NCBI GenBank assembly: GCA_963772845.1
Contig: CAVYYW010000023.1
Span: 101,110 to 165,109, forward strand
Direction: 5' to 3'
DNA length: 64,000 nucleotides
Origin: CAVYYW01 sp963772845
Lineage (GTDB): Bacteria > Bacillota > Bacilli > Bacillales > Sporolactobacillaceae
This document shows, piece by piece, positions 26,721 to 35,753 of the stretch (the stretch's first letter is position 1; each line of letters opens with the position of its first letter). Below the pieces are notes generated by a model. The model had not been told where the DNA came from. It saw nothing but the letters and a program-made list of their open reading frames with translations, and did not search any database. The position numbers and the translations under genes were made by a program.

Positions 26721-27527
26721 TTAGTAAGAATCGATAATATCCCCTATCGGATCTCCAGTATTTCCGTTTCCACCATTGCCTGAACCGCCTTGTTTGGAAA
26801 GTGCTAAATAGATTAGTGCAATTGCTACACCGATAGCACCAAGTCCGATAAGTGTGATTTGTGAGACAGTCGCTAATACAAAACCAATCGCAAAGAATGG
26901 CCATACTTCTTTTGTAGCCATCATGTTAATAACCATTGCATAACCAACGGCTACAACCATTCCCCCACCGATTGCTAAGCCCTCTGTCAACCAGACTGGC
27001 ATAGAACTAAGTAAGTCTCTAACAGGACCTGCACCAATAGCTAGAACTAATGCAGCCGGAATGGCAATACGCAGCCCCTGCAAGCAAATTGCAACGATAT
27101 GCCAGAATTCAACTTTTCGGATATTTCCTTCTTTAGCTGCAGCATCCATTAAATGGACCAATCCTGTTGCAATCGTACGGACGATAATGGTCAATAATAA
27201 ACCTGCAACGGCAAGCGGAATAGCAATCGCAATTGCCGAGGATACACCAGCTTGACCTTGTCCACTTAAAACTAAAATAATTGCAGAGGCAACGGATGCT
27301 AACGCAGCATCCGGTGCTACGGCAGCGCCTATATTTGCCCAACCTAGAGCGATCAGTTGAAGCGTACCACCTAAGACAAGAGCGGGTACGACGTCTCCTG
27401 TAACCAGGCCGATTAACGTACACGCAACAATCGGCTGGTGGAATTGGAATTCATCCAAAATGCCTTCCATACCAGCTAAAAATGCTACGATCAGGACTAA
27501 AATTATTTGAATAATATTCAAATCCAT
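26721..27527 (-). CDS. manY: PTS mannose/fructose/sorbose family IIC component
   Basis: About 268 residues with multiple membrane helices: MDLNIIQIILVLIVAFLAGM, then EGILDEFQFHQPIVACTLIGLVTGD (family signature) and GGTLQLIALGWANIGAAVAPDAALASV. It ends in a glycine/asparagine-rich tail (GGSGNGGNGNTGDP). I start at 27527 because AAAGGAGG sits 9 nt upstream. It lies between IIAB and IID. Confidence 0.93.
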   Translation of the reverse strand: MDLNIIQIILVLIVAFLAGMEGILDEFQFHQPIVACTLIGLVTGDVVPALVLGGTLQLIALGWANIGAAVAPDAALASVASAIILVLSGQGQAGVSSAIAIAIPLAVAGLLLTIIVRTIATGLVHLMDAAAKEGNIRKVEFWHIVAICLQGLRIAIPAALVLAIGAGPVRDLLSSMPVWLTEGLAIGGGMVVAVGYAMVINMMATKEVWPFFAIGFVLATVSQITLIGLGAIGVAIALIYLALSKQGGSGNGGNGNTGDPIGDIIDSY

Positions 27528-27559
27528 GATTATGTTCCTCCTTTTCACTGTAACCGGGA

Positions 27560-28528
27560 TTATTTCTGTTTGTTTAACTCCGCTTGAGCATTCTTGAGGA
27601 TTGCGTCCATGTTGCCTTTTGAATCGTTCGGAACTTTACGGACATCGAATGTCACACCAGCTTCTTTTAGCTTGGCGAAAGCATCAATATCATCTTGGTT
27701 AAAGGCCAACACCTTATTCGGTTGAACTTTACCGGGTGAGTGCGCCATGGAACCGACGTTGATTGTCTCCAATGGAACGCCACCTTCAACTGCTCTGAGC
27801 ACATCTTGTGGGTTTTCAAAAAGCAGTAACGCGCGCTCGCCGCCAAAGTGCTGATCATCTTTTGCAAGTTCAATCATTTTATCGATAGGGACAACGTGCG
27901 CCTTAACACCTGAAGGCGCAGCCTGTTGGATTAATCCTTTACGAAGTTCATCCTTGGCTACAGCATCAGATACAACGATGATCCGTGTCGGCCTTGTCGT
28001 TTTTGTCCAGGCAGTTGCGACTTGTCCGTGAAGTAAACGAGAGTCGATACGTGCTAACACGTAATCAAATTTACCAGGAGAAAATGATGTTGATGATTGA
28101 GCAGCAACTGGAGCAGCATCTGCCGGTTCTAATTTTTCAGGGCTTACTTTAACCCCTTCTTTAGCAGTTCCTAAAATATGTGCAGCAATTTCATGCGCTG
28201 TGTTCATTGAGAAGCGCGATGCATAGGCTTCAATTACCATTGGTAAATTCACACCAGCAACGATTGCCCAATTGCCTTTATGTTCTTCAACCAAGCTGTT
28301 TGCTTGGTTAAAAGGCGTTCCACCCCAAAGATCGACTAAGAATAATACTTCGTCTTGGTTTTCGATAGAGGCGATTGCTTCTTTCATTTTTGCCTTTAAA
28401 TCATCAGGTCCTTCGCTCGGCATCAATGTAACAGCGTTTACATTTTCTTGTTCTCCAAAGATCATTGCTCCAGATTGCAAGATACCATTGGCAAATTCAC
28501 CGTGACTAGCAATGATAATTCCTACCAT
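27560..28528 (-). CDS. manX: PTS mannose/fructose/sorbose family IIAB component
   Basis: 322 residues fusing IIA and IIB. IIA (about 1-130) starts MVGIIIASHGEFANGIL, with the phosphorylated His in SHGEF, and has LVDLWGGTPFNQA. A linker rich in Ala/Pro/Ser (about 135-160) leads to IIB (about 163-322) with the active His in ARIDSRLLHGQVATAW. It takes phosphate from HPr and passes it to the sugar. AGGAGGT precedes the ATG. First gene of the operon, with a leader of about 240 nt and a CcpA-type site upstream. Levanase-type operons use sigma-54, but here a sigma-A-like promoter is seen. Confidence 0.93.
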   Translation of the reverse strand: MVGIIIASHGEFANGILQSGAMIFGEQENVNAVTLMPSEGPDDLKAKMKEAIASIENQDEVLFLVDLWGGTPFNQANSLVEEHKGNWAIVAGVNLPMVIEAYASRFSMNTAHEIAAHILGTAKEGVKVSPEKLEPADAAPVAAQSSTSFSPGKFDYVLARIDSRLLHGQVATAWTKTTRPTRIIVVSDAVAKDELRKGLIQQAAPSGVKAHVVPIDKMIELAKDDQHFGGERALLLFENPQDVLRAVEGGVPLETINVGSMAHSPGKVQPNKVLAFNQDDIDAFAKLKEAGVTFDVRKVPNDSKGNMDAILKNAQAELNKQK

Positions 28529-28773
28529 TTTTTTACCTCCTATTCTTATTGTTACAGCTTAAATAAACGTGGTAACTAGTAAACTCCTAAAGTATTTTTC
28601 AACTCATCTAAAACGGTTACATTTCCAACAAAATAATAAAACGGGCATGAATAAAAAGTCGATTAAATGAAGATACGGGCATAGAACACCTTTTACTCTT
28701 CGTTTTAATCCATACTTTTCACTCATGCCGCCTGATCGAATCAGTAACACGTGAAAAATCATGACGATGGTTA

Positions 28774-28801
28774 TGTATATTTAATTCGCAAACGCTGTCA
28801 A
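28774..28801 (-). promoter_or_regulatory. Promoter of the mannose-family PTS operon
   Basis: Minus strand TTGACA (28801-28796), 16-bp spacer, TATACA (28779-28774). It would give a leader of about 240 nt before manX. Confidence 0.7.
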
Positions 28802-28810
28802 TAAATTGAT

Positions 28811-28824
28811 TGCAAACGTTTGCA
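28811..28824. promoter_or_regulatory. cre site (CcpA operator)
   Basis: TGCAAACGTTTGCA, a perfect palindrome that matches the cre consensus WTGNAANCGNWNNCW when one flanking base is included. It lies about 10 bp upstream of the -35 box of the PTS promoter; a position upstream of -35 can mean activation, but repression is also possible. Confidence 0.8.
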
Positions 28825-28977
28825 TACTTTAATGAGTCTCCACAGGAAATTGTATCATACTGGATATTCCTCTTTCAAGAGGAACTTTTTTCTAGAAGAC
28901 ACATGAAATGTGGTAATGATAAAAAATCCTCTAAATTCACAATAGGGTTCCAGTTAACAATTTGGTATTTATTCCAA

Positions 28978-29006
28978 CAAAAAAAGACAAGTTCCTACTT
29001 GTCTTG
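28978..29006 (-). terminator. DUF956 gene terminator
   Basis: Minus strand AAGACAAG-TAGGAA-CTTGTCTT followed by TTTTT, 9 nt past the stop. Confidence 0.9.
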
Positions 29007-29014
29007 CACCATAA

Positions 29015-29404
29015 CTATTTCTTTTTAAATGTCCTCTTTAAAGCGCGTTTGATGATCTCAAAGAAGCTTAATGTTTGGACCATATGCTTTGAATCAACGT
29101 ATTCTCGAATTGTTCGCAAAACTTTTTTCGGATCTTTAGAAGAAAATGCAAATGTCCCATTTCGCTTAGTTTGGATAGCATACCGCGGGATCCATTTCCC
29201 TTTGAACATGATTGAAGCGTTTATGTAATCAACTTCTTCCCATGGAATTTGATAAAACTTACGAGCATCTCGATCATTGAAGAATTCAAAACCTTTGTCT
29301 CCGATCATGATCTTACCATACTGTGAAATTCCACTGTGTGAGGTTGCATTCATAACTAAATCAACTTTTGTATTGATTGATTGGACCATTTGATCTACAC
29401 CCAT
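29015..29404 (-). CDS. manO: DUF956 protein (ManO-like)
   Basis: 129 residues starting MGVDQMVQSINTKVDLVMNA, then SQYGKIMIGDKGFEFFNDRD and YQIPWEEVDYINASIMFKGKWIPRYAI. This is DUF956, a PH-like fold found with mannose-family PTS operons of Firmicutes (ManO). In lactobacilli and listeriae it usually lies downstream of manXYZ; here it lies upstream with its own terminator. A regulatory role for the permease is assumed. Its first 47 codons and upstream region are duplicated at 38957-39140. Confidence 0.85.
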   Translation of the reverse strand: MGVDQMVQSINTKVDLVMNATSHSGISQYGKIMIGDKGFEFFNDRDARKFYQIPWEEVDYINASIMFKGKWIPRYAIQTKRNGTFAFSSKDPKKVLRTIREYVDSKHMVQTLSFFEIIKRALKRTFKKK

Positions 29405-29960
29405 TTCTTTCTATTAATATTAATAATCATTATATACGCGTTTGATCACTTTAAGCAAAAAAACTTGTTGGAATTGCTAGAATAAATGAGATAAAAATAA
29501 TCTCACCCACAAAAAAATCAATCATATTATCTACCAGTTGTTTTTTTATTCAAAAAAAGAGCTCAAGGGTTCTACCCTTAGACGCTCATTTATTTAATGA
29601 TAGAACTTTTAGTGTTCGTGGCCTTCTAACTTCCCTAGCGACACTTCCCCCTGCCTTCAATTATTTTTAAAATTAAAGTTTGTCATAAAACTTAACTGTA
29701 TCTGGTGAAAGCCCTTTTATCGTTTAATGCCTTAAAAACTCATTTGACTGTGTCTGAAAATCTTTAGTTGCCCTCTCTTTCTTTGGAACTAACGTATTTA
29801 ACACTTTGGTGCTAGTTGTTGCTTTTCTTCTTGCAATGTTTATTCCTCCCATTGCGTTTTATTCGTTGGTGGTTTAAACAATTAAAAAGCACCCAAACAA
29901 GATAAACAAAAAAGACCCCATGCCCGTTGATAAACTCAACAAACACAAGGTCTCTGGTAC
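29405..29960. other. Intergenic, no gene recognised
   Basis: A+T-rich region upstream of the DUF956 gene. It includes its promoter area, part of which recurs at 39097-39160 (ATTATATACGCGTTTGATC). Nothing else clear. Confidence 0.45.
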
Positions 29961-30021
29961 GCCCTCGGAGGGAATTCCCCACCCCCCATTTTAAGAACCG
30001 GAATCTTACGTGCTATCCGTT
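29961..30021 (-). pseudogene. tRNA-Arg(CCG) remnant 1
   Basis: On the minus strand: AACGGATAGCACG, anticodon arm TAAGA-TTCCGGT-TCTTA with anticodon CCG, a damaged T arm, then CTCCGAGGGC as the 3' acceptor half. The 5' acceptor half (expected GCCCTCG) is missing and the T arm is mutated, so it cannot fold as a working tRNA. Confidence 0.75.
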
Positions 30022-30241
30022 GCAGTATCCGTTCCATCAATTACCGATAAACGTTGATATATCAATGTTTATAAAGATTTTTTTCTGTTTTTTCCGCTAC
30101 ATACTATACAATACAAGAACGAACCTTACTTTAAGGTAATAGTACCGGAAGTGGACATAGTTGTCATTATTCGATTATATATTAAGTTATATTGCCTCCA
30201 ATATAAGAAGAGAGCTATCTATTTTTGCCGTATTCCACAAT

Positions 30242-30726
30242 TTATTTTGATTCCGGACGAAGTTCCTTTAATACTTCAGGAATTCCTGTTAGTAACTCTT
30301 TTTTATTATAATTCATTTTCAGTTGTCTATTAACTTTGTTGTAATCTTTTACAACCGTATTATGAGAATCTTTGGAAGTTTCTTTATCGATTGAACCCAT
30401 TTTAGAAGCATAATCCTTAAAAGTTTCTATGAATTTTTGACTTGCGTCACCAGAATTTTTAATAATAAATTCCTCCATAAAATCTGGTTGTAAATGAGGC
30501 TTTTTATCTGTATGTCCAAGCATCATTCTATTCTGTTTTATTGAATGTTCTTTTACAATGCTGGCTCTCGTTAAAACAATAGTGTATAAAGGCGCATAGA
30601 AATTCTTATATTGTTCCAATTTCCTTCTCTTTTTTCCTTCATTGGATCAATAAAAAAATGAAGTATTAAAAAAGTAATTAGAGCAATTGTAGCCGAGATG
30701 AAAACAGACCATATTTTAATATCCAT
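30242..30726 (-). CDS. Membrane-anchored hypothetical protein, one frameshift
   Basis: From the ATG at 30726 (GGAGGA upstream) the frame reads MDIKIWSVFISATIALITFL and ILHFFIDPMKEKREGN: one N-terminal membrane helix. Near 30620 the frame shifts into LEQYKNFYAPLYTIVLTRASIVKEHS and on to the stop at 30242. The joined product is about 160 residues: an anchor plus a charged cytoplasmic domain. No family is recognised. The frameshift may be a sequence error. Confidence 0.5.
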
Positions 30727-30933
30727 ACTATCCTCCAAACTTTTACTCTAGTGTATACTCATCTTTTATACCGATAACTAAAAAACACCCCGAAGAATGG
30801 TCAAGGTTTGGTATATATTGTACTAGAGTTCGGCTTTTTTTATTAGATGGTTCTCATGCCTAATCACCCCTTTAATCTAAGTCTTTAACCCGTCTGAGTC
30901 AACAGGTCACTGATTTATAAACATTTTTATGAC

Positions 30934-30991
30934 GCCCTCGGAGAAATCGAAACCCACATCTTAAGAACCGGAATCTCACGTGCTATCCGTT
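30934..30991 (-). pseudogene. tRNA-Arg(CCG) remnant 2
   Basis: The same 3' part of a tRNA-Arg as at 29961, in the same orientation 0.97 kb away: AACGGATAGCACG, GAGATTCCGGTTCTT, T arm TGGGTTTCGATTTC, CTCCGAGGGC. The 5' acceptor half is again missing. Direct-repeat tRNA 3' ends are the usual trace of an element that integrated into the tRNA gene. Confidence 0.75.
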
Positions 30992-31029
30992 TTACTGCGC
31001 ATTAAACAAATCTGTTGTTTTTTCTTCGT

Positions 31030-31105
31030 GCTACTTCAACATTGATCATTATTTCGGCACTCTCTAATTGATCAGCTAATGTTAAGCCTGCAATACCCGC
31101 ACCTC
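31030..31105 (-). pseudogene. Fragment of an FAD oxidoreductase gene
   Basis: Minus strand reads GAGIAGLTLADQLESAEIMI, a GxGxxG N-terminus of a flavoprotein. It is cut on both sides. Confidence 0.45.
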
Positions 31106-31233
31106 AAGTCCAAAAATATATAGTTTAAGTTGAGACATTTCAGGTTCAAAATCTTCCATTCATTTTCCACTTTTAGCTAATGAGAAAGGCTGCTTCATTA
31201 GAAAGTCCGTTAAGAAAATTTTACACCACGTTG
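31106..31233. repeat. Dispersed 125-bp repeat, copy 1
   Basis: Starts AGTCCAAAAATATATAGTTT and ends AGAAAATTTTACACCACGTT. Copy 2 at 38090-38216 differs at about half a dozen positions, in the same orientation. Probably the remains of an insertion element; no transposase frame is left. Confidence 0.8.
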
Positions 31234-31520
31234 CCGAGGCATGGGTATCACTCGAATAAATTATGAATCGCCTCATCCATACCTACGATCAATTAAGAAA
31301 AATGTACATCTCCACGGAATCCAAGAAATAAAAAAGAAGCCCCTAAAAAGTTCAATGAACTATAGTGATTTTGATAATTAAAACAACATTTTCAACATTC
31401 TTGATGGAGAAAAGACACCTTGTTTCCAAAGGTCGCCCATTTATTAAAAATTAAAGTAGCTATTCAAAATAAGCCCCGGTTACTTTATGTATATTTTTTT
31501 CACATCGAATAACATAGTGT

Positions 31521-32279
31521 TTATAAATAATCTGTAACTGAATGGACATTAAACAAGTCACTTTCAGTAAAAAAAGTATCAAGAAGATATTTGTGCCCTG
31601 AACCATAAATCACAAGAATTTTATCATCAGGTTTTTTAACGAGTCGCTTAACATTTGTAAATATAATAAGATTGCGACGGTACCAATAGTTTGCAAGCCA
31701 ATCAATTCCAACATAAAAATCTTCATGTGCAGCTAATGCGAATTTCATATATATTTCTTGTTGTTTTAGAAGATGATCAGGATTATTCAAAGCAACTAAT
31801 ACTTCTCTAATTGATTTTGTATCCATTAAGATTTGTGTCTTTTTATTATTTATTTCACCATCTTCAACTACTTGATTATATAAGTCTTGGTCAGTTTCCT
31901 TTAAAAATTCATAAACATAACCTAAAGGAACTCCTCCGGCTGGACGATTCCAATCTACTGGATAAATATTGTTGTGATCAAGCTCCTTTGCCAGTCGAAA
32001 ACCTAGCTGATGTATCTCATCTGTTTCTAAATCAGCTTCTGATCCACCGTTTATATAGTTCTTATATTGTGTTTCTAGGATATCTGCTCTAACTGTCTCA
32101 AACTCGACAGCAATTTTTGTCGGCTCGAACGACTTGATACATTCTATGACTTCTTGGATTTCTTCCTGCTGTTTATTACCTTTTACATCACTTACATTTT
32201 GCTTATAGACATCTCGATTACCACGGTCCCCCATATGATATGTCCCTAATACAAGAACGGATGGTTTTGCTTCGTTCAT
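31521..32279 (-). CDS. DUF5694 protein (TraB/Tiki-like fold)
   Basis: 252 residues. The N-terminal VLVLGTYHMGDRGNRD and ESFEPTKIAVEFE, the middle YPVDWNRPAGGVPLGY, and the C-terminal DDKILVIYGSGHKYLLDTFF match DUF5694. The GxxH and GSGH histidines and the conserved acidic residue suggest a metal-dependent TraB/ChaN-like fold, though no reaction is known. GGGGAAC precedes the ATG. Fragments of a relative are scattered at 24345-24568. Confidence 0.8.
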   Translation of the reverse strand: MNEAKPSVLVLGTYHMGDRGNRDVYKQNVSDVKGNKQQEEIQEVIECIKSFEPTKIAVEFETVRADILETQYKNYINGGSEADLETDEIHQLGFRLAKELDHNNIYPVDWNRPAGGVPLGYVYEFLKETDQDLYNQVVEDGEINNKKTQILMDTKSIREVLVALNNPDHLLKQQEIYMKFALAAHEDFYVGIDWLANYWYRRNLIIFTNVKRLVKKPDDKILVIYGSGHKYLLDTFFTESDLFNVHSVTDYL

Positions 32280-32379
32280 TTACAGTTCCCCTTTTTTAAT
32301 TGCTCAACTTTAAGTACCCTGCTAGTTTGTGATTTATTTAAATTTTAACACTATTTACCTTTTAATAGGTAACCCATAA

Positions 32380-32418
32380 TAAAAAAGCTATTCTCCTTGT
32401 TGAAGAATAGCCCCCAAT
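32380..32418. terminator. Hairpin downstream of the DUF2200 gene region
   Basis: AAGCTATTCTCC-TTGTTG-AAGAATAGC with a T run on the minus strand. No gene ends close to it; the ORF over it is likely spurious. Confidence 0.5.
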
Positions 32419-32694
32419 AGTGGAATATCGAGTTCATTAAAAGTTTAAAAACTTTAATTTTTAGAATTACCAGTCCATAACCCTCAAGCACCCTACTGAA
32501 TTTTTTTCTAAGACGATAGAATGGTGAGAAACCCTGTAAGATCAACTTTTCCGGAGGGAGCCTAGGAGGTTTTCATGTGAGGGTATAAAGCAGGTCCCTC
32601 GATAATTGTTCCGATCTTCTTCCGTTTTAATTAGTCCATTTGGACTGCCATGGCCAAATAATTCTTGGAACCAGATGGCTATTGTCAATTTAAC

Positions 32695-32740
32695 AAAAAA
32701 ACACTGCCCCTTTTTTACTCTATAAGTAGCAGTGTTTCAA
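32695..32740 (-). terminator. DUF2200 gene terminator
   Basis: Minus strand AACACTGC...GCAGTGTT followed by TTTTT with a 24-nt internal loop, 11 nt past the stop. Confidence 0.7.
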
Positions 32741-32750
32741 GTTACTATTA

Positions 32751-33101
32751 TTATTTCCGTAATATCTTTTCCATCGATTTTCCCTTTGCTAACTCATCGA
32801 TTAATTTATCCAAATAGCGAACTTCTCGCATAAGTGGTTCTTCAATTTCTTCTACTCGGTAGCCGCAGATCACACCTTTAATCAGTGAACGCGAAGGATT
32901 CAGTTGTGGAGCTTCCTCAAAGAATGTCTCAAAGTTTGTTTTCTTTTCAATCTGTTCTTCTAACCCTTCCTGGCTATACCCTGTCAACCAACGGATGATT
33001 TCATCTACTTGTTCTTTTGTACGACCCTTTTTCTCTGCCTTCGTAATATAATGAGGATAAACACTTGCGACACTCATTGTATAGATTTTATGTTTACTCA
33101 T
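32751..33101 (-). CDS. DUF2200 protein
   Basis: 116 residues, intact, starting MSKHKIYTMSVASVYPHYIT, then KAEKKGRTKEQVDEIIRWLTGY and a C-terminal GYRVEEIEEPLMREVRYLDKLIDELAKGK. This is the DUF2200 signature; members are small cytoplasmic proteins of unknown function, common in Firmicutes and proteobacteria. GGAGGGAT precedes the ATG. Confidence 0.85.
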   Translation of the reverse strand: MSKHKIYTMSVASVYPHYITKAEKKGRTKEQVDEIIRWLTGYSQEGLEEQIEKKTNFETFFEEAPQLNPSRSLIKGVICGYRVEEIEEPLMREVRYLDKLIDELAKGKSMEKILRK

Positions 33102-33140
33102 GGTATCCCTCCTTAATTATCTATTATTATAGCCCATAAG

Positions 33141-33450
33141 CTTTAGCTACTAATTTCTTTCAGTCCCATAAACTTTAAGTTCCAACTATGTTCAGTTCCA
33201 TCGTGATGCTCTCCAAGAGCTTTTTTAATATCTGCCTGCTTTGGTCCAGTTTTCCTCAGGAACAATATGTATAAACTGTGTAAAAGTCATTCAATAGCCT
33301 GTATCAATTTCTATTAATTCAATTGTAATTGTTTCGGCTAACTCTCAAAACTGATGCATTTTATAAGTAAACACTACCTTATTTTGTGGGTCTTTTTCAA
33401 GGTATGCCACTACTGCTTTGTAATCTTTCCCTTCTCTATGTCCAAGATAC
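33141..33450 (-). pseudogene. Decayed SRPBCC-like gene
   Basis: Minus-strand pieces in shifting frames read HREGKDYKAVVAYLEKDPQN, VVFTYKMHQF, then ELAETITIELIEIDTGY, FIHIVPEENWTKAGRY, and KKALGEHHDGTEHSWNLKFM, with stops and frame changes between them. Together they make a recognisable SRPBCC/AHSA1-type C-terminal half. Too many lesions for a working gene, though indel errors may contribute. Confidence 0.5.
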
Positions 33451-33459
33451 CCCAATATA

Positions 33460-33825
33460 TGGAGGGATTAACCTCTTTAGAAGTAAAACAAAAACCGGAT
33501 CACACCCGGAAGGTAATTAAAGAATTGCCTAATGATACCTGTCGAGGTAATTCAGTCAATATTCATTTAAATGGCTTAAAATCCTTGTGTAGCAAAGGGC
33601 TTGAGGACACCCTATTTAATATATTACACAAATTCATTCTAGTGGAAACTCAATTTGGTAGTCCCTTTTATTTATAAAATAGAGCTACTTTATCAACCGT
33701 TCCTAGAGTACTACCTCGTTAACCTTGAGAAATATGCCCCGAGATACAAATTGAATTAGCTGAGTCAAATAGGCTACTTAAACTCAGTTAGCACCACAGG
33801 ACACATGCACGTTGCTAAGTACCTA
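33460..33825. other. No gene supported
   Basis: A plus-strand frame (MEGLTSLEVKQKPDHTRK...) overlaps the decayed gene and continues to 33677, but it has no ribosome binding site and no recognisable family. Likely debris. Confidence 0.4.
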
Positions 33826-34716
33826 TCAATTGCGCCTAGCCGTTCGCTCTATACCGTCAATGATTACTTTGAAAAGTTGGTGCGGCAAATCATGGCCCAT
33901 CCCTTCAAGCAACATTAGCTTAGCACCCGGGACGGCAGAAGCTGTATCTTCGCCACAAGCCGGGACGAACATGGGATCGTCCCCCCCGTGAATGACAAGT
34001 ACCGGTACTTTTATGTTAGCCAGCTGCGGACGGCGGTCACCGGAAATAGCGATAGCAGAAATTTGTCTTCCAACGCTTCCTGGATCGTAGGCTCGTTTGA
34101 CCTCCTCTAAAATGAGCGCTCGATGAGTTTCCTCATCAAATGGATAGCCAGTACCAGAGATCCTTTTGGCAAAGGAGAGACTGTACTCCAAAAATCCTGC
34201 TTCATTCTCATACGGGTTAGGCGCCGGTTTTGTCATCATCGCCATAATTTCCGGAGAAGTTTGCGGAAGACCGGGATTTCCGGTGCTGGACATAATAGAG
34301 GTGAGTGATAAAACACGTTCAGGGTACTCACTGGCTACAATCTGGGCAATCATTCCGCCCATTGACCTACCAACTAAATGTGCCTGTTTAAGGGAAAGGG
34401 TGTCCAGCAATCCGATGACGTCCTTGGACATGTCATAAAGAGTATAAGGGATGTCCGGTCGCTGCCCCGACATAAGAGCAGTAGCAAGTGCGTCAAAATT
34501 TAACGCCTGAAAATGGCTAAAGTGTGTTGAGCAACCTGCGTCACGATTATCAAAACGGATAACACGAAAGTCACGATCTGCTAATATTTCACAAAATTGA
34601 TCAGTCCATCTGATCATCTGAGTTCCTAGTCCTGCAATCAGGATAATAGATTCGTCTTTTTCATTACCGAAACTATCATAGGCCAAATCAACACCATTTA
34701 CTTGCAAGATATTCAC
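33826..34716 (-). CDS. Alpha/beta-fold hydrolase
   Basis: About 296 residues. Oxyanion region IILIAGLGTQMIRWTDQFCE, nucleophile elbow HLVGRSMGGMIAQ (Ser), acid in VIHGGDDPMF, and final His in GMGHDLPHQL complete a catalytic triad. Substrate unknown; related proteins are esterases and haloperoxidase-like. I prefer the GTG at 34716, where AAAGGAGA has normal spacing, over the ATG at 34722. It follows the DUF1330-like gene by about 12 bp, so both form one operon. Confidence 0.85.
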   Translation of the reverse strand: MNILQVNGVDLAYDSFGNEKDESIILIAGLGTQMIRWTDQFCEILADRDFRVIRFDNRDAGCSTHFSHFQALNFDALATALMSGQRPDIPYTLYDMSKDVIGLLDTLSLKQAHLVGRSMGGMIAQIVASEYPERVLSLTSIMSSTGNPGLPQTSPEIMAMMTKPAPNPYENEAGFLEYSLSFAKRISGTGYPFDEETHRALILEEVKRAYDPGSVGRQISAIAISGDRRPQLANIKVPVLVIHGGDDPMFVPACGEDTASAVPGAKLMLLEGMGHDLPHQLFKVIIDGIERTARRN

Positions 34717-34728
34717 AATCATTCTCCT

Positions 34729-35171
34729 TTATAAATTCGGTATAGGAAGTTCTGCTATCGGTAGAAGGCGTGAATCTTCAATCGCTGCCGTTCGATGTCC
34801 TAATCCGATCAGATAGTCTTGATGTCTTGAAAATGCAAGAAATGACTGCACACTGCTTTGGCGGATCATCATGATAAGATCCCATCTTTCATCTTCAGGT
34901 CCAATAAGAAACTTGCCGCCATCGCCAAGAAACATCACTTCACCTCCGCTTTCATGGAGAAATGGGAAAGTATGCTCAATATAGCAGTTAAAGGCTTCAG
35001 CACCGCTGATTGGAACCGCCGGTGTTAACTCAGGATTGGCTGTGTAATCGGCAACATCACGGAAACGCAGAAGGTTCAACATGACAACATTCCCTTTTAA
35101 CCGCGCTGCATGAATCTCACGCCTGCCTGTTGCGATGGCTCAGTGTAATGAATTGATTTTAACTCTGTCAT
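34729..35171 (-). CDS. DUF1330-like protein, one frameshift
   Basis: The main frame MLNLLRFRDVADYTANPELT..ISGAEAFNCYIEHTFPFLHESGGEVMF... shows the DUF1330 pattern ending HRTAAIEDSRLLPI. The first part, MTELKSIHYTEPSQQAGVRF and MQRG, is read from an ATG at 35171 in another frame and breaks near 35100, where KGNVVMLNLL should join. The product would be about 147 residues. Function unknown; dimeric ferredoxin-like fold expected. Operon with the hydrolase. Confidence 0.65.
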
Positions 35172-35436
35172 AGTGACTCGTTTCGTATTTATTAGTCTTA
35201 TAGTTCTTCATGTCTCCACACCTTTCATTCATAAATTATCTTCAGGGAATGCATTAGTGGTCAACCTTTTAATGGTTTCTAATATCAGATGGCCTTTCAT
35301 CGATCAAGTCGTTACAACTGTCTACATCACCAGCATTTAGTTCCCGCAGCGCCTCTTCGTATAGATGAAAGCTCCCGGCTATCGCTGTGATAAATGCTAT
35401 ATTGCATCTTGTGGCTCTTGATCCATTCCCAATGTC

Positions 35437-35667
35437 CTAAAGTATTCTCTCCAGATACGACTTCAAGTTTTTCGCATCCCATCCGCCGAGTGGATTGGCT
35501 CTTCCTCTCCGTGTTGGACAAACCCCAAACCGTTCTATTAATCGTTTAATTACGTCATCTGTTTTCCCCCGAAAATAAACATCTATTTGCTTGCCTGTAA
35601 AATCATCAAATTTAAATAGCTGTATATGTCCTCTAACATCCAGCGTATCCCCCGCTGTATAAACCAC
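35437..35667 (-). pseudogene. Fragment of an unrecognised gene
   Basis: The frame MVYTAGDTLDVRGHIQLFKF and DDFTGKQIDVYFRGKTDDVIKRLIERFG looks protein-like, but no upstream ribosome binding site is seen and the downstream part breaks into a second frame near 35440. Family not recognised. Confidence 0.4.
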
Positions 35668-35753
35668 ATGCTGTAACGATCCACTGGCGCCAACTTCCGC
35701 CCCCTAAAGATAACGAAAGGTTAGCCTGCTTTGAAAGTATATTTTTCCAAAAG

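Noticed and set aside
29927..30139. 70-codon plus-strand ORF
   Set aside because: Runs across the tRNA-Arg remnant antisense strand with no ribosome binding site.
33354..33677. 107-codon plus-strand ORF as a gene
   Set aside because: Its first third is antisense to a decayed SRPBCC-like gene, the rest has no known family, and no ribosome binding site is present.
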